Shown here piece by piece: positions 8,396-19,245 of a DNA stretch of 64,000 nt; the stretch's first letter is position 1, and the number at the start of each line of letters is the position of its first letter. This DNA is from Deefgea piscis (GTDB lineage: Bacteria; Pseudomonadota; Gammaproteobacteria; Burkholderiales; Chitinibacteraceae). The notes beneath the pieces are model-generated. The model had not been told where the DNA came from. It ran no database searches and saw only the letters and a list, made by a program, of their open reading frames with translations. The position numbers and the translations under genes are program-made. The stretch spans positions 2,418,001 to 2,482,000 of the forward strand of contig NZ_CP054143.1 of assembly GCF_013284055.1 (NCBI RefSeq). Reading direction: 5' to 3'.

Positions 8396-9550
8396 GTGTC
8401 TACGACAGTTCCCACGCCAGCCGCTAGCCCTGCCATTTTGGCCCTTGCCGATGGCACTATTTTTCATGGAATTTCTATTGGTTCTGATGGTGAAACCCTT
8501 GGTGAGGTGGTATTTAATACCTCAATGACGGGTTATCAAGAAATCTTAACCGACCCTTCTTATACCAAGCAGATTGTTACGCTGACTTACCCGCATATTG
8601 GTAATTACGGTGTTAACCCAGAAGACGCTGAAAGCCGCGCAGTTTTTGCTGAAGGCTTGATTATTCGCGATCTACCTCTGCTGCATTCTAACTTTCGCTC
8701 GACAATGAGCTTGGGGGAGTATCTCAAGCAAAACAACGTCGTGGCTATTGCTGATATCGATACCCGTAAATTAACCCGTATTTTGCGTGAGAAAGGCGCT
8801 CAGCCAGGTTGCATCGTGACTGGCGAAAATATCGATGAAGCTGCGGCAGTCGCTAAAGCCAAATCGTTTGGCTCAATGGCCGGCCAAGACTTAGCCAAAG
8901 TGGTGACGTGCGATAAAGCCTTTGAATGGTCAACTGCCGAATGGAAATTAGGCGTTGGTTATACCGTGCAATCGAATCCACGTTTTCACGTGGTCGCTTA
9001 TGACTACGGTGTGAAACACAATATCCTGCGTATGTTGGCTGAACGTGGTTGCAAACTGACTGTGGTACCAGCGCAAACGCCTGCGGCTGACGTGTTGGCG
9101 CTCAATCCAGACGGCGTGTTCTTGTCGAACGGCCCTGGCGATCCTGAGCCATGTGATTACGCCATCAGCGCGATTCAAACCTTGTTGACCAAAAAGCTGC
9201 CAATTTTTGGTATTTGCTTGGGCCATCAGTTACTCGGTTTGGCTGCTGGCGGTAAAACCAGCAAAATGAAATTTGGTCACCACGGTGCCAACCATCCAGT
9301 GCAAGATTTGGATAGCAAGCATGTGATGATTACCAGTCAGAATCATGGCTTTCAAGTGGATGAAACCAGCTTGCCGGCTAACGTTCGCGTAACGCATCGC
9401 TCGTTGTTTGATGGCACGGTGCAAGGGATTGAATTGACCGATACGCCGGCATTTTCATTCCAAGGCCACCCAGAAGCCAGCCCAGGTCCACACGATGTGG
9501 CGTACTTGTTTGATAAGTTTATTGCGCAAATGGCAGAGCGTAAGGCTTAA
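8396..9550 (+). CDS. carA: Carbamoyl-phosphate synthase small subunit
   Basis: This is the glutaminase subunit. It hydrolyses glutamine and passes ammonia to CarB for carbamoyl phosphate, the shared precursor of arginine and pyrimidines. The N-terminal CPSase_sm_chain domain is followed by a class I amidotransferase domain with nucleophile C274 in GICLGHQLL and the catalytic histidine in [12 protein letters not shown] choose the GTG at 8396 because GGAG (8385-8388) sits seven bases before it, giving 384 residues, the usual length. The longer open frames from 8303 or 8378 have no such site. CarB follows in the same direction. Confidence 0.96.
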   Translation: MSTTVPTPAASPAILALADGTIFHGISIGSDGETLGEVVFNTSMTGYQEILTDPSYTKQIVTLTYPHIGNYGVNPEDAESRAVFAEGLIIRDLPLLHSNFRSTMSLGEYLKQNNVVAIADIDTRKLTRILREKGAQPGCIVTGENIDEAAAVAKAKSFGSMAGQDLAKVVTCDKAFEWSTAEWKLGVGYTVQSNPRFHVVAYDYGVKHNILRMLAERGCKLTVVPAQTPAADVLALNPDGVFLSNGPGDPEPCDYAISAIQTLLTKKLPIFGICLGHQLLGLAAGGKTSKMKFGHHGANHPVQDLDSKHVMITSQNHGFQVDETSLPANVRVTHRSLFDGTVQGIELTDTPAFSFQGHPEASPGPHDVAYLFDKFIAQMAERKA

Positions 9551-9616
9551 GTGGCGTTGCCGAGTAAGCCTGCTCAATCAAACTGATTAATCCACGTAGT
9601 TAATAAAGGAGCTAGG

Positions 9617-9662
9617 TGTTGCGCGATTAAAAGTTGAGGTGAAAACCACCTTTTAACGCGCA
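9617..9662 (+). promoter_or_regulatory. carA-carB intercistronic hairpin with a four-codon frame
   Basis: A strong ribosome site AAAGGAG (9606-9612) is followed by GTG TTG CGC GAT TAA (9617-9631). The same stretch forms a bulged hairpin: GCGCG (9622-9626) with CGCGC (9658-9662), TTAAAA with TTTTAA, and GGTG with CACC around a five-nt loop. carB itself has no clear ribosome site at its ATG. This could be a translational or attenuation control point; that role is inferred. Confidence 0.4.
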
Positions 9663-9676
9663 AACCTGACAGCACA

Positions 9677-12600
9677 ATGCCAAAACGTACCGACCTTAAA
9701 AGCATATTGATTATTGGCGCTGGCCCGATTGTGATCGGCCAAGCGTGTGAATTTGACTACTCTGGCGCGCAAGCTTGTAAAGCGCTGCGCGAAGAGGGTT
9801 ACAAAGTCATTTTGGTGAATAGCAATCCTGCCACCATCATGACCGACCCGAATATGGCCGATGTGACTTACATCGAGCCAATTACGTGGCAAGTGGTAGA
9901 AAAAATCATCGAGAAAGAGCGCCCAGATGCGATCTTGCCGACGATGGGTGGCCAAACCGCGCTGAACTGTGCACTCGATTTGTGGCACCACGGCGTACTC
10001 GACAAATACAACGTTGAATTAATTGGCGCAACGCCAGAAGCCATCGACAAGGCTGAAGATCGTCAAAAATTTAAAGTGGCGATGGATAAGATTGGTCTGG
10101 GTTCGGCGCGTTCAGGGATTGCGCATAGCTTAGAAGAATCATTGGCGGTGCAAGCGCAAGTGGGCTTTCCGACGATTATTCGTCCATCGTTCACGATGGG
10201 TGGCTCGGGCGGTGGTATTGCCTACAATATGCAAGAATTTATCGAGATCTGTACCCGCGGTCTTGACCTCTCGCCAACCAAAGAATTGTTGATTGAAGAA
10301 TCGCTCTTGGGCTGGAAAGAATATGAGATGGAAGTGGTTCGTGATAAGAACGACAACTGCATCATTATCTGCTCGATTGAAAACTTAGACCCAATGGGCG
10401 TGCATACCGGTGACTCAATCACGGTTGCGCCAGCGCAAACGCTGACGGACAAAGAATACCAAATCATGCGTAATGCATCGATTGCGGTATTGCGTGAAAT
10501 CGGCGTGGATACCGGCGGCTCGAACGTGCAGTTCTCGGTTAATCCTGCTGATGGCCGTTTGATTGTGATCGAAATGAACCCCCGTGTTTCGCGTTCAAGC
10601 GCGTTGGCGTCAAAAGCAACCGGCTTCCCGATTGCGAAAGTCGCCGCCAAATTGGCTGTGGGTTATACGCTGGATGAGCTTAAAAACGAAATTACGGGTG
10701 GCAAAACTCCAGCGTCGTTTGAGCCTTCAATCGATTACGTGGTGACTAAAATCCCACGTTTCGCGTTCGAGAAATTCCCGCAAGCTAATGATCGCCTAAC
10801 GACACAAATGAAGTCGGTGGGTGAGGTGATGGCTATTGGCCGTACCCAACAAGAATCATTGCAAAAAGCATTGCGTGGTCTTGAAACTGGCATGTCAGGT
10901 TTTGACGAAATTTGCACTGATCGTATGAAAATCGAATCAGAAATCGCAACGCCAGGTCCAGAGCGTCTGTGGTATGTGGCGGATGCCTTCCGCGTTGGTT
11001 TGTCGATGGCTGAAATTCATGAAATTTCAAAAATTGACCCGTGGTTCTTGGTGCAAATCGAAGATTTGCTCAAGGATGAAGCGGCCTTGCGCGGTCGTTC
11101 AGTAGATAGCCTGACTAAAGCCGAATTCCGCAAATTAAAACGCAAAGGTTTCTCGGATCGCCGTTTGGGTACTTTGCTCGGTTGCGATCAAAATGCCGTG
11201 CGTAAAGCGCGTCACGCATTTGGTGTTCGCCCAGTGTATAAGCGTGTAGATACTTGTGCTGCTGAGTTTGCGAGCGATACTGCGTATATGTATTCGACTT
11301 ACGAAGAAGAATGCGAAGCTGCGCCGACCAACAAAAAGAAAGTAATGATTTTGGGCGGTGGCCCGAACCGCATTGGTCAAGGTATTGAGTTTGATTATTG
11401 CTGCGTGCATGCTGCTCTGGCTTTGCGCGAAGATGGTTACGAAACCATTATGGTCAATTGCAATCCAGAAACCGTTTCAACCGATTACGATACGTCTGAT
11501 CGTTTGTATTTCGAGCCATTAACGCTGGAAGACGTGCTCGAAATCGTTGCGGTTGAAAAACCATTTGGCGTGATTGTGCAGTACGGTGGTCAAACGCCAT
11601 TGAAATTGGCGCGCGCTTTAGAAGCGAACGGTGTGCCAATTGTCGGTACCAGCCCAGACATGATCGACGCAGCGGAAGATCGCGAGCGTTTCCAAAAACT
11701 ATTGCAAGACTTGCAATTGCGTCAACCGCCTAACGCGACAGCACGTACTGAGCAAGATGCCTTGCATTTGGCACGTGAGTTGGGTTATCCATTGGTGGTT
11801 CGTCCATCGTATGTATTGGGTGGCCGCGCGATGGAAATCGTGCATTCAGATAAAGATCTTGAGCGCTATATGCGCGAAGCGGTGAAAGTATCGAATGATT
11901 CTCCTGTGCTGCTTGATCGCTTCTTGAACGACGCGATTGAAGTGGATGTGGATGCCATTTCTGATGGTACTGATGTCATCATCGGCGGCATTATGGAGCA
12001 TATCGAACAAGCTGGTGTTCACTCCGGTGACTCTGCATGCTCATTGCCACCGTATTCGCTCTCGAAAGAATTGCAAGACGAATTGCGTCGTCAAACCGTG
12101 TTGATGGCCAAAGGCTTGAACGTTGTTGGTTTGATGAATGTGCAATTTGCGATTCAAGGTAAGGGTGATGAAGCCAAGGTGTTTGTGCTGGAAGTGAATC
12201 CACGTGCTTCACGTACCGTGCCATACGTATCCAAAGCCACCAGCGTGGCGTTAGCAAAAGTGGCTGCGCGTTGTATGGTGGGCCAGTCTTTGGTGTCGCA
12301 AGGCGTGACGGTTGAAGTGATTCCACCGTACTACTCGGTGAAAGAAGCGGTATTCCCATTCGCAAAATTCCCTGGTGTGGATTCAATTTTGGGTCCAGAA
12401 ATGAAGTCAACCGGCGAAGTCATGGGCGTGGGTACGACTTTTGCTGAAGCGTTTGTGAAATCACAATTGGCAGCAGGTGTGGTATTGCCGACACAAGGTA
12501 GTGTGTTTATTTCGGTGCGCGAAGGTGATAAACCTGCAGCGATTGAATGCGCCACCATTTTGGCCAAACTTGGCTTTAAGGTGTTGGCAACTAAGGGTAC

Positions 12601-12898
12601 TGCTGCTGTGATTGCCGCTGCGGGTGTTGCGGTAACTGCAGTGAATAAGGTGACTGAAGGTCGTCCGCATGTCGTTGATATGATCGTTAATGGTCAGGTT
12701 GGTATGATCTTTAATACTGTCGATGAGCGTCGCCAAGCGATTCAAGATAGTTACTCGATTCGTCATGAAGCGTTGAAGGCCAAGTTGCCGGTGTTCACGA
12801 CCATTGCTGGTGCAAAAGCGGCCTGCGTGGGGATTCGTGATATGAAAGAATTGAACGTTTATAGTTTACAAGACTTGCATCTGCAGTTAAATAACTGA
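9677..12898 (+). CDS. carB: Carbamoyl-phosphate synthase large subunit
   Basis: This 1073-residue synthetase subunit makes carbamoyl phosphate from bicarbonate, two ATP and CarA-derived ammonia. It has the classic duplicated layout: two ATP-grasp halves ([20 protein letters not shown] at the start and [20 protein letters not shown] near residue 555), an oligomerisation domain between them (about 405-550) and a C-terminal MGS-like allosteric domain (about 935-1073). In E. coli the allosteric domain binds UMP, IMP and ornithine. The length is normal. The ATG lacks a good Shine-Dalgarno sequence; see the hairpin upstream. Confidence 0.97.
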   Translation: MPKRTDLKSILIIGAGPIVIGQACEFDYSGAQACKALREEGYKVILVNSNPATIMTDPNMADVTYIEPITWQVVEKIIEKERPDAILPTMGGQTALNCALDLWHHGVLDKYNVELIGATPEAIDKAEDRQKFKVAMDKIGLGSARSGIAHSLEESLAVQAQVGFPTIIRPSFTMGGSGGGIAYNMQEFIEICTRGLDLSPTKELLIEESLLGWKEYEMEVVRDKNDNCIIICSIENLDPMGVHTGDSITVAPAQTLTDKEYQIMRNASIAVLREIGVDTGGSNVQFSVNPADGRLIVIEMNPRVSRSSALASKATGFPIAKVAAKLAVGYTLDELKNEITGGKTPASFEPSIDYVVTKIPRFAFEKFPQANDRLTTQMKSVGEVMAIGRTQQESLQKALRGLETGMSGFDEICTDRMKIESEIATPGPERLWYVADAFRVGLSMAEIHEISKIDPWFLVQIEDLLKDEAALRGRSVDSLTKAEFRKLKRKGFSDRRLGTLLGCDQNAVRKARHAFGVRPVYKRVDTCAAEFASDTAYMYSTYEEECEAAPTNKKKVMILGGGPNRIGQGIEFDYCCVHAALALREDGYETIMVNCNPETVSTDYDTSDRLYFEPLTLEDVLEIVAVEKPFGVIVQYGGQTPLKLARALEANGVPIVGTSPDMIDAAEDRERFQKLLQDLQLRQPPNATARTEQDALHLARELGYPLVVRPSYVLGGRAMEIVHSDKDLERYMREAVKVSNDSPVLLDRFLNDAIEVDVDAISDGTDVIIGGIMEHIEQAGVHSGDSACSLPPYSLSKELQDELRRQTVLMAKGLNVVGLMNVQFAIQGKGDEAKVFVLEVNPRASRTVPYVSKATSVALAKVAARCMVGQSLVSQGVTVEVIPPYYSVKEAVFPFAKFPGVDSILGPEMKSTGEVMGVGTTFAEAFVKSQLAAGVVLPTQGSVFISVREGDKPAAIECATILAKLGFKVLATKGTAAVIAAAGVAVTAVNKVTEGRPHVVDMIVNGQVGMIFNTVDERRQAIQDSYSIRHEALKAKLPVFTTIAGAKAACVGIRDMKELNVYSLQDLHLQLNN

Positions 12899-12997
12899 TA
12901 ACGTATTGCACTTCAAGTGAAGCCGCCGTTCCAGATTGGGATGGCGGCTCTTGTTTTTATTGGTGGTGGCGATGTCATTACTAAGTGGAGAAAAAGT

Positions 12998-13480
12998 ATG
13001 GTTAAGGTCCCACTCACAGTGGTTGGTGCTGAAAGGCTTAAAGTTGAGTTGGCGCACTTAAAAAGTGTAGAGCGTCCGACTGTGATTGCTGCGATCGCCG
13101 AAGCGCGCTCGCATGGCGATTTGTCAGAAAATGCCGAGTATGATGCGGCCAAAGAAAAGCAAGGCTTTGTTGAAGGGCGTATTGCTGAGTTGGAAGCGAA
13201 GTTGTCCAATGGACAAATTATTAATCCAAAAGATTTGGAAGAAACCGCCGAAGGTCGCATTGTGTTTGGCGCAACGATTTTGCTGCAAGATTTGGAAAGT
13301 GAAGCTGAAGTGACTTACCAAATTGTTGGTGATGATGAGGCGGATATTAAAGCCGGTAAAATCTCCGTATCAAGCCCGATTGCGCGTGCTTTGATTGGTA
13401 AATATGCCGAAGATGTGGCGGAAGTGATGGCGCCGGGTGGCATTCGTGAGTATGAAATTTTGGCAGTAAAATACATCTAA
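12998..13480 (+). CDS. greA: Transcription elongation factor GreA
   Basis: This 160-residue protein rescues backtracked RNA polymerase by stimulating transcript cleavage. The N-terminal coiled coil ([20 protein letters not shown]) carries the acidic tip, and the C-terminal FKBP-like domain includes PIARALIGK near the end. The ATG at 12998 follows GGAG (12986-12989). The open frame extends to 12917, but that extension is not family-like. It lies 99 bp after carB with no terminator between, so partial co-transcription is plausible. Confidence 0.96.
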   Translation: MVKVPLTVVGAERLKVELAHLKSVERPTVIAAIAEARSHGDLSENAEYDAAKEKQGFVEGRIAELEAKLSNGQIINPKDLEETAEGRIVFGATILLQDLESEAEVTYQIVGDDEADIKAGKISVSSPIARALIGKYAEDVAEVMAPGGIREYEILAVKYI

Positions 13481-13498
13481 ACTACGCGGAGATAGGGT

Positions 13499-13546
13499 GG
13501 GTATATGTGTGAGGCTTATTGCACACCGATGCGCCATTCATATACG
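13499..13546. repeat. 48-bp palindromic element, copy 2
   Basis: GGGTATATG (13499-13507) faces CATATAC (13539-13545), with a smaller GTGTG/CACAC pair inside (13507-13511 and 13521-13525). It fills the spacer between greA and the DUF4149 gene, ending two bases before that gene's ATG. Same length and ends as the copies at 6041, 20913 and 63790, but with shorter outer arms. Confidence 0.65.
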
Positions 13547-13548
13547 TC

Positions 13549-13983
13549 ATGGCTAATGGACTAAAGAATGTACTGACCACCCTTTGGATTGGTGGGATGT
13601 GGATTATCGGCATGGTCGTTGCGCCCGCCTTATTCACTAGTTTAGATAAAGCCGTTGCCGGGATGGTGGCGGGGAAGTTGTTTTATGTGATTGGCTGGAT
13701 CGGGATTGTCGCTGGGGTATTTTTGGCAATCTGGCAGATTTGGTTTAATGGCCTTAGCGCATTTAAAAGTCTGCGGTTGTGGCTGATTTTGAGTATGTTG
13801 CTGTGTACACTGATTAATCAGTTTGCGATTTTTCCGTTGATCGCCGAATTAAAGCCCGTGGTAAGTAATGCCGCAGAGGGTATGTTTGGTGGTGGTTTGG
13901 CGCAGTGGCATACCATTTCAAGTTTGATTTATTTAATGCAGAGCATTTTTGGCCTAGTGTATATATGGTCTAGCGAGCATTAA
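13549..13983 (+). CDS. DUF4149 domain membrane protein
   Basis: This 144-residue protein has four predicted membrane segments (around residues 8-28, 45-70, 80-100 and 122-143) and the DUF4149 pattern TLWIGGMWIIGMVVAPALF at the start. The function is unknown; the gene is conserved beside greA/yhbY/rlmE in betaproteobacteria. I place the start at the ATG at 13549. A TTG at 13519 with GAGG upstream would add ten residues but lies inside the palindromic element. A terminator shared with yhbY follows. Confidence 0.82.
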   Translation: MANGLKNVLTTLWIGGMWIIGMVVAPALFTSLDKAVAGMVAGKLFYVIGWIGIVAGVFLAIWQIWFNGLSAFKSLRLWLILSMLLCTLINQFAIFPLIAELKPVVSNAAEGMFGGGLAQWHTISSLIYLMQSIFGLVYIWSSEH

Positions 13984-13986
13984 AAA

Positions 13987-14010
13987 GGGCGGCTAAGCCG
14001 CCCCTGTTTT
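13987..14010. terminator. Bidirectional terminator between DUF4149 gene and yhbY
   Basis: GGGCGGC (13987-13993) pairs with GCCGCCC (13997-14003) across loop TAA. It is flanked by AAAAA on the left and a TGTTTT tract on the right, and lies between convergent genes. Confidence 0.8.
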
Positions 14011-14329
14011 ATTTTGCTACCTTTTTTGGCTTAGGCAGTAAGATTTTCGGTTTGTCAGTATTGCTTGGGCGGAAAATAAGCAGCAGTTTGCCTAAGTGTT
14101 GCACTGGGCAAGCACCAAGATCAGCACAGATTTTTTCCATAAACTGAACCCGCGCTTCGCGATCGTCGCCCAATACGCGAACCTTAATTAGCTCGTGCGC
14201 ATCTAAATTGACCGCAATTTCGCGCATCACAGCGTCGGTCAAGCCTGAGCTACCAATCATCACGACCGGATTGAGATGGTGCGCTAAGCTACGCAAATGT
14301 CGGCATTGATCTGCAGTGAGTTGTAGCAT
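14009..14329 (-). CDS. yhbY: Ribosome assembly RNA-binding protein YhbY (CRM domain)
   Basis: This 106-residue single CRM-domain protein associates with pre-50S ribosomal particles. The start MLQLTADQCRHLRSLAHHL, the motif VMIGSSGLTDAVMREI and the helix-strand HELIKVRV are the family's hallmarks. A short lysine-rich tail (PKPKKVAK) follows the domain. It is transcribed divergently from rlmE, 44 bp apart, the standard arrangement for this ribosome-maturation pair. Confidence 0.93.
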   Translation of the reverse strand: MLQLTADQCRHLRSLAHHLNPVVMIGSSGLTDAVMREIAVNLDAHELIKVRVLGDDREARVQFMEKICADLGACPVQHLGKLLLIFRPSNTDKPKILLPKPKKVAK

Positions 14330-14373
14330 GAGATTAACCTTAAAAACCTTGAAATAACCGGATAGTTTACCTG

Positions 14374-14994
14374 ATGGCTCGTTCTAATTCCAGTAATGTA
14401 TGGCTACAAGAGCATGTTAATGACCACTATGTACAGATGGCCAAAAAAGATGGCTATCGTGCACGTGCTGCTTATAAGCTCATCGAAATTGATGAGAAAG
14501 ATAAATTACTTAAGCCCGGTATTTGGGTGGCCGACTTGGGTGCTGCGCCAGGCAGTTGGTGTCAAGTTGCGGCTAAAAAAGTAGGGCCGCATGGGCGTGT
14601 GTTTGCGCTAGATATTTTAGAAATGGACCCGATTCGTGGCGTTGAATTTGTACAAGGCGATTTTCGTGAGGATGAAGTCTTGGCTGAGTTTAGCGCTTTG
14701 CTAAATGGCCGCCAGTTAGACCTTGTCATTTGTGATATTGCCCCCAATATAACGGGTAATGCCGATACGGATCAGGCTCGTAGTATGTATTTGTGCGAGC
14801 TGGCTTTGGAATTTGCACGTGAACAATTGAAGCCCGGCGGTCATTTATTGGTTAAAGTGTTTCAAGGTTATGGATTTACCGAGTATATGAGCGCGATGCG
14901 TGAAACTTTTGCGTCGGTTGTGACTCGAAAACCAAAGGCTTCACGTGATCGTAGTCCCGAAGTCTATTTATTGGGTAAACAAAAAAAGTCCTAA
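14374..14994 (+). CDS. rlmE: 23S rRNA 2'-O-ribose U2552 methyltransferase RlmE (FtsJ/RrmJ)
   Basis: This 206-residue SAM-dependent methyltransferase modifies U2552 in the A loop of 23S rRNA. Visible are the SAM site [13 protein letters not shown] and the K-D-K-E tetrad context: the first lysine in [10 protein letters not shown], the aspartate in VICDIAPN, the second lysine in LLVKVFQG and the glutamate in SPEVYLLG. It lies directly upstream of ftsH in the same direction, a heat-shock pairing conserved from E. coli. Confidence 0.96.
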   Translation: MARSNSSNVWLQEHVNDHYVQMAKKDGYRARAAYKLIEIDEKDKLLKPGIWVADLGAAPGSWCQVAAKKVGPHGRVFALDILEMDPIRGVEFVQGDFREDEVLAEFSALLNGRQLDLVICDIAPNITGNADTDQARSMYLCELALEFAREQLKPGGHLLVKVFQGYGFTEYMSAMRETFASVVTRKPKASRDRSPEVYLLGKQKKS

Positions 14995-15047
14995 ACAGGT
15001 AAAATGTTTTCATCATCCCTCGTTTTGGGAAACTCAGGAGCAAAGCC

Positions 15048-16964
15048 TTGAATAATCTCGGCAAGAATATCGCCATTTGGCTCGTCGTTGGCTTAGTGCT
15101 GATGACGGTATTTAATCAATTTTCTAAGCATCAAGATGGCTCGACTCAAATCCCGTATTCGCAGTTTATGACGGATGTTGAGCAAGGCCGTATTGCTAGT
15201 GCTGAAATCGAAGGTAATCCTTTACGTGGTCAATTGATTCGCGGTAAAAAAGCCGATGGGGCAGGTTATTCCACCTTGGCGCCATTTGATTACCGTTTGG
15301 TTGATACGCTAATTAAATATAATGTGAAGTTTTCTGCCAAGGCCGAAGAAGAGCAAGGTCTATTGATGAGTTTGCTTGTCAATTGGGCGCCAATGTTGTT
15401 GCTGATCGGCGTTTGGATCTTCTTTATGAATAAGATGCAAGGCGGCGGTAAAGGCGGTGCTTTTAGCTTTGGTAAATCAAAAGCCAAAATGCTGGATGAA
15501 AACAATAATTCGGTGACTTTTGCGGATGTTGCCGGTTGCGACGAAGCCAAAGAAGAAGTCTCTGAAATCGTTGATTATTTGCGTGACCCTAGCAAGTATC
15601 AAAGTTTAGGTGGCCGCATGCCTTGCGGGATCTTGCTGGTAGGTTCTCCAGGTACTGGTAAAACCTTGCTGGCGAAAGCGATTGCTGGTGAAGCAAAAGT
15701 GCCATTTTTCTCGATTTCGGGTTCTGATTTTGTTGAAATGTTTGTCGGTGTTGGTGCCGCACGCGTTCGCGACATGTTTGAAAACGCCAAGAAAAATGCG
15801 CCGTGTATCATCTTTATTGATGAAATTGATGCGGTAGGTCGTCAGCGCGGTGCGGGTATGGGCGGCGGCAATGATGAGCGCGAGCAAACATTAAACCAAA
15901 TGCTGGTTGAAATGGACGGCTTTGAAGGCAATTCAGGCATTATCGTTATCGCCGCAACCAATCGTCCCGATGTACTTGATCCTGCTTTGTTGCGTCCAGG
16001 TCGTTTTGACCGACAAGTTACCGTGTCTTTGCCGGATATTCGTGGCCGTGAGCAGATTCTGGCGGTTCATATGCGTAAAGTGCCGATCGCGAATGATGTT
16101 GATGCATCGATTATTGCTCGCGGTACACCAGGCATGTCGGGTGCTGATTTGGCTAACTTGGTCAATGAAGCCGCGCTGTTTGCAGCACGACGCGCGAAGC
16201 GCTTGGTTGATATGGCCGACTTTGAGTCAGCAAAAGACAAAATTTACATGGGTCCAGAGCGTCGTAGCATGGTTATGACTGAAGAAGATCGTCGTGCAAC
16301 GGCGTATCACGAATCAGGTCATGCGGTCGTTGCTGAAATGCTGCCGGGTACTGATCCGGTGCATAAAGTGACCATCATGCCACGCGGTCGAGCTTTAGGT
16401 TTGACTTGGCAATTGCCTGAGCGTGATAGTTTTTCTCTGTATAAAGATCAAATGCTAAATCGTTTGGCGATTTTGTTTGGTGGTCGTGTTGCGGAAGACT
16501 TATTTATTCATCGTATTTCGACTGGTGCGTCGAATGACTTTGAGCGTGCCACCGGTATGGCGCGTGATATGGTGACTCGCTACGGGATGACTGAGAAATT
16601 AGGCCCAATGGTTTATGGCGATAATGAAGGCGAGGTGTTTTTAGGTCGTTCAGTGACGACACATAAAAATATGTCAGAAGCTACGATGCAGCAGGTTGAT
16701 GCAGAGATTCGCCGAATTATTGATGAGCAGTATGCCGTTGCAGAGAAAATTCTTGAAGAAAACCGCGATAAAGTTGAAGCGATGACCAATGCTTTGATGG
16801 AGTGGGAAACGATTGATCGTGAGCAAGTGTTGGATATTATGGCTGGTCGTGAACCGCGTCCGCCGAAAAGCTTGCCACCACCACGCGTAACTGTCGCAGT
16901 AACGGGTGGCGATGCTACCCAAGGTGGTCAAGAAGTAACGACTACGCCAGCAACTGAAGCTTAA
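15048..16964 (+). CDS. ftsH: ATP-dependent zinc metalloprotease FtsH
   Basis: This is a membrane-anchored AAA+ protease of 638 residues for quality control of membrane and short-lived cytosolic proteins. There are two N-terminal membrane segments (about 6-25 and 105-125) around a periplasmic domain. Walker A GSPGTGKT begins at residue 199, followed by [14 protein letters not shown] and the SRH region, and the zinc site is HESGH (421-425). It starts at TTG 15048 with GGAG seven bases upstream; no ATG fits as well. It sits between rlmE and folP, and a terminator follows. Confidence 0.97.
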   Translation: MNNLGKNIAIWLVVGLVLMTVFNQFSKHQDGSTQIPYSQFMTDVEQGRIASAEIEGNPLRGQLIRGKKADGAGYSTLAPFDYRLVDTLIKYNVKFSAKAEEEQGLLMSLLVNWAPMLLLIGVWIFFMNKMQGGGKGGAFSFGKSKAKMLDENNNSVTFADVAGCDEAKEEVSEIVDYLRDPSKYQSLGGRMPCGILLVGSPGTGKTLLAKAIAGEAKVPFFSISGSDFVEMFVGVGAARVRDMFENAKKNAPCIIFIDEIDAVGRQRGAGMGGGNDEREQTLNQMLVEMDGFEGNSGIIVIAATNRPDVLDPALLRPGRFDRQVTVSLPDIRGREQILAVHMRKVPIANDVDASIIARGTPGMSGADLANLVNEAALFAARRAKRLVDMADFESAKDKIYMGPERRSMVMTEEDRRATAYHESGHAVVAEMLPGTDPVHKVTIMPRGRALGLTWQLPERDSFSLYKDQMLNRLAILFGGRVAEDLFIHRISTGASNDFERATGMARDMVTRYGMTEKLGPMVYGDNEGEVFLGRSVTTHKNMSEATMQQVDAEIRRIIDEQYAVAEKILEENRDKVEAMTNALMEWETIDREQVLDIMAGREPRPPKSLPPPRVTVAVTGGDATQGGQEVTTTPATEA

Positions 16965-16995
16965 TGCTGCATAGATTTATTGTCTGATTTTAAAA

Positions 16996-17018
16996 GGCGG
17001 CCTTGGCCGCCTTTTTTT
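16996..17018 (+). terminator. Rho-independent terminator after ftsH
   Basis: GGCGGC (16996-17001) pairs with GCCGCC (17006-17011) across loop CTTG and is followed by seven T. It ends just before folP, whose ribosome site begins at 17026, so folP expression would need readthrough or its own promoter. Confidence 0.85.
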
Positions 17019-17035
17019 GTTGATTGGGAGTGCCG

Positions 17036-17860
17036 ATGAAATATTTTTCCTGTGGCCGGTTTAAGTTGGCCTTGGATCGTCCTTGGGTGATGGGTATTGT
17101 GAATGTGACCCCTGATTCATTTGTCGATGGCGGGCAATACGATACCTTGGTCCATGCAGTGGCGCATGCTGAGCGCTTATTGAAAGACGGTGCTGATATA
17201 TTAGATATTGGTGGCGAGTCAACGCGCCCAGGTGCAGCTTTGGTCCCTGTTGAAGAAGAAATTCGCCGGGTGATTCCAGTGCTGCAGGCGCTGAGTAGCT
17301 TAAATGTTCCGTTGTCAATTGACACCCGTAAACCTGAAGTGATGCGGGCTGCAATTGATGCTGGCGTAGATTTGGTGAATGATATTAGTGCTCTAGAGGG
17401 TAGTGGCGCGATGGATGTACTGGCAGCAAGCCAGGTTGGTGTTTGTTTGATGCATAAGCAAGGTGAGCCGCAGACCATGCAAGATTCGCCGGTGTATGAA
17501 GACGTTGTTGCCGAGGTGGGGCTTTACTTGCAGCAGCGAATTGCATTGGCGATGAGTGCAGGTATTGCTGCTGAGCGTATCGTATTTGATCCTGGTTTTG
17601 GCTTTGGCAAAAGCTTGGCGCATAATGTGGCGCTATTTCAGTCGCTAGATTTATTGTGCACGCAATTATCACTGCCTTTGCTGGTGGGGGTTTCGCGAAA
17701 GAAAATGCTGGGTGAAATTACCGGCTATGCCGTTTCTGGTCGTGTACAGGCAAGTGTCGTTGCGGCATTGCTTGCGGTGCAGAAAGGTGCTGCCATTGTG
17801 CGTGTGCATGACGTAAGGGAAACGGTGGATGCTTTAAAATTGTGGAAAGCATTAAAATAA
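17036..17860 (+). CDS. folP: Dihydropteroate synthase
   Basis: This 274-residue TIM-barrel enzyme joins 6-hydroxymethyl-dihydropterin pyrophosphate to p-aminobenzoate in folate synthesis, and is the sulfonamide target. Motifs present: MGIVNVTPDSFVDGG (loop 1), DIGGESTRPGA (loop 2), SIDTRKPEV and DPGFGFGKS. The ATG at 17036 follows GGGAG (17026-17030); a TTG at 17024 is in frame but overlaps that ribosome site. It is followed 26 bp later by glmM, the usual folP-glmM pair. Confidence 0.96.
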   Translation: MKYFSCGRFKLALDRPWVMGIVNVTPDSFVDGGQYDTLVHAVAHAERLLKDGADILDIGGESTRPGAALVPVEEEIRRVIPVLQALSSLNVPLSIDTRKPEVMRAAIDAGVDLVNDISALEGSGAMDVLAASQVGVCLMHKQGEPQTMQDSPVYEDVVAEVGLYLQQRIALAMSAGIAAERIVFDPGFGFGKSLAHNVALFQSLDLLCTQLSLPLLVGVSRKKMLGEITGYAVSGRVQASVVAALLAVQKGAAIVRVHDVRETVDALKLWKALK

Positions 17861-17886
17861 TCTTATTACAAAATAGGTAGGGCATT

Positions 17887-19245
17887 ATGGCGCGTAAATT
17901 TTTTGGTACAGATGGGGTGCGGGGCTTAGTGGGTGAGTATCCGATTACGCCTGATTTTGCGATGAAACTTGGGTTTGCTGCTGGGAAGGTATTTGCCGCA
18001 AATAGCACACGTAAAAATGGTGAGCATGCCGCCGTATTGATCGGAAAAGATACGCGCGTTTCTGGCTATATGCTTGAAGCTGCATTGCAAGCTGGCTTTA
18101 ATGCCGCCGGCGTTGATGTGTACTTAACTGGCCCTTTGCCAACACCGGGTATCGCTTATTTGACCCGTGCGCTGCGTTTGTCGGCAGGGGTGGTTATTTC
18201 CGCGTCACATAATCCTTATCACGATAATGGGATTAAATTTTTCAGCGCATCAGGTGAGAAGCTGCCTGATGACGTTGAGCTCGCGATTGAAGCTGCGATT
18301 GAAGAAATCCAGCACTGCGTGCAATCAAAGCAAATTGGTAAATCTAAACGGATTGACGATGCTGCTGGTCGTTATATCGAATTTTGTAAATCAACCTTTC
18401 CCAATGAGCTCGATTTACGGGGTTTGAAATTGGTGGTTGATTGCGCACATGGCGCTACGTATCACATTGCGCCGCATGTATTTCATGAGCTGGGCGCTGA
18501 AGTGATTAGCATTGGTGTGAAACCAGATGGTTTCAATATCAATGATGAAGTCGGTGCAACACATCCAGAAACATTGCGGCTTAAAGTATTGTCTGAAGGT
18601 GCGCATTTTGGTATCGCACTCGATGGTGACGGTGATCGGCTGATTATGGTTGATCGCGATGGTACCATCGTCGATGGCGATCAATTGCTCTATGTGTTAG
18701 CGAGCCATCGTCAGCAAAAAGGTACTTTAGGTGCTGGCGTTGTGGGTACTTTGATGACGAATTTGGGCGTTGAAAATGCGCTGAAAGCCAAAGGGATTGG
18801 CTTTGTCCGAGCGAAAGTCGGTGATCGTTATGTGATGGAACAATTGAAGTTGAATAACTGGCTGGTCGGTGGTGAAGGCTCTGGGCATTTATTGTGTTTA
18901 GATAAGCATTCAACGGGTGACGGGATTGTTTCTGCCTTGCAAATTTTGCAGGCGCTACAAGAAAGCGATCAAACCTTGGCGGGTTTTTGCAAAGATTTGT
19001 CGCTATCTAAGCAAGTGCTGAAAAATGTTCGCATTGCAAAAGGTTTTGATTGTCACGCTTCTGAGAGCATTGCTGAGGCCGTTGCTGTTGCTGAAGCGGC
19101 GATGGGTAATGATGGGCGCGTATTGCTGCGCCCGTCAGGCACAGAGCCAGTGGTGCGTGTGATGGTTGAGCATGTCGACCCCGTTATCGCGCGCGAGTGG
19201 GCGGATAAAATCGCTGCAGTCGTTCAGGCTGAAGCACAAGAGTAA
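17887..19245 (+). CDS. glmM: Phosphoglucosamine mutase
   Basis: This 452-residue enzyme interconverts glucosamine-6-P and glucosamine-1-P for peptidoglycan and LPS precursor synthesis. It shows the phosphoserine loop [18 protein letters not shown], the metal loop [13 protein letters not shown], the sugar-binding GGEGSGHLL and the C-terminal phosphate-binding [22 protein letters not shown] precedes the ATG. Its TAA stop (19243-19245) directly abuts the stop codon of the convergent chemoreceptor gene (19246-19248), leaving no spacer. Confidence 0.97.
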   Translation: MARKFFGTDGVRGLVGEYPITPDFAMKLGFAAGKVFAANSTRKNGEHAAVLIGKDTRVSGYMLEAALQAGFNAAGVDVYLTGPLPTPGIAYLTRALRLSAGVVISASHNPYHDNGIKFFSASGEKLPDDVELAIEAAIEEIQHCVQSKQIGKSKRIDDAAGRYIEFCKSTFPNELDLRGLKLVVDCAHGATYHIAPHVFHELGAEVISIGVKPDGFNINDEVGATHPETLRLKVLSEGAHFGIALDGDGDRLIMVDRDGTIVDGDQLLYVLASHRQQKGTLGAGVVGTLMTNLGVENALKAKGIGFVRAKVGDRYVMEQLKLNNWLVGGEGSGHLLCLDKHSTGDGIVSALQILQALQESDQTLAGFCKDLSLSKQVLKNVRIAKGFDCHASESIAEAVAVAEAAMGNDGRVLLRPSGTEPVVRVMVEHVDPVIAREWADKIAAVVQAEAQE

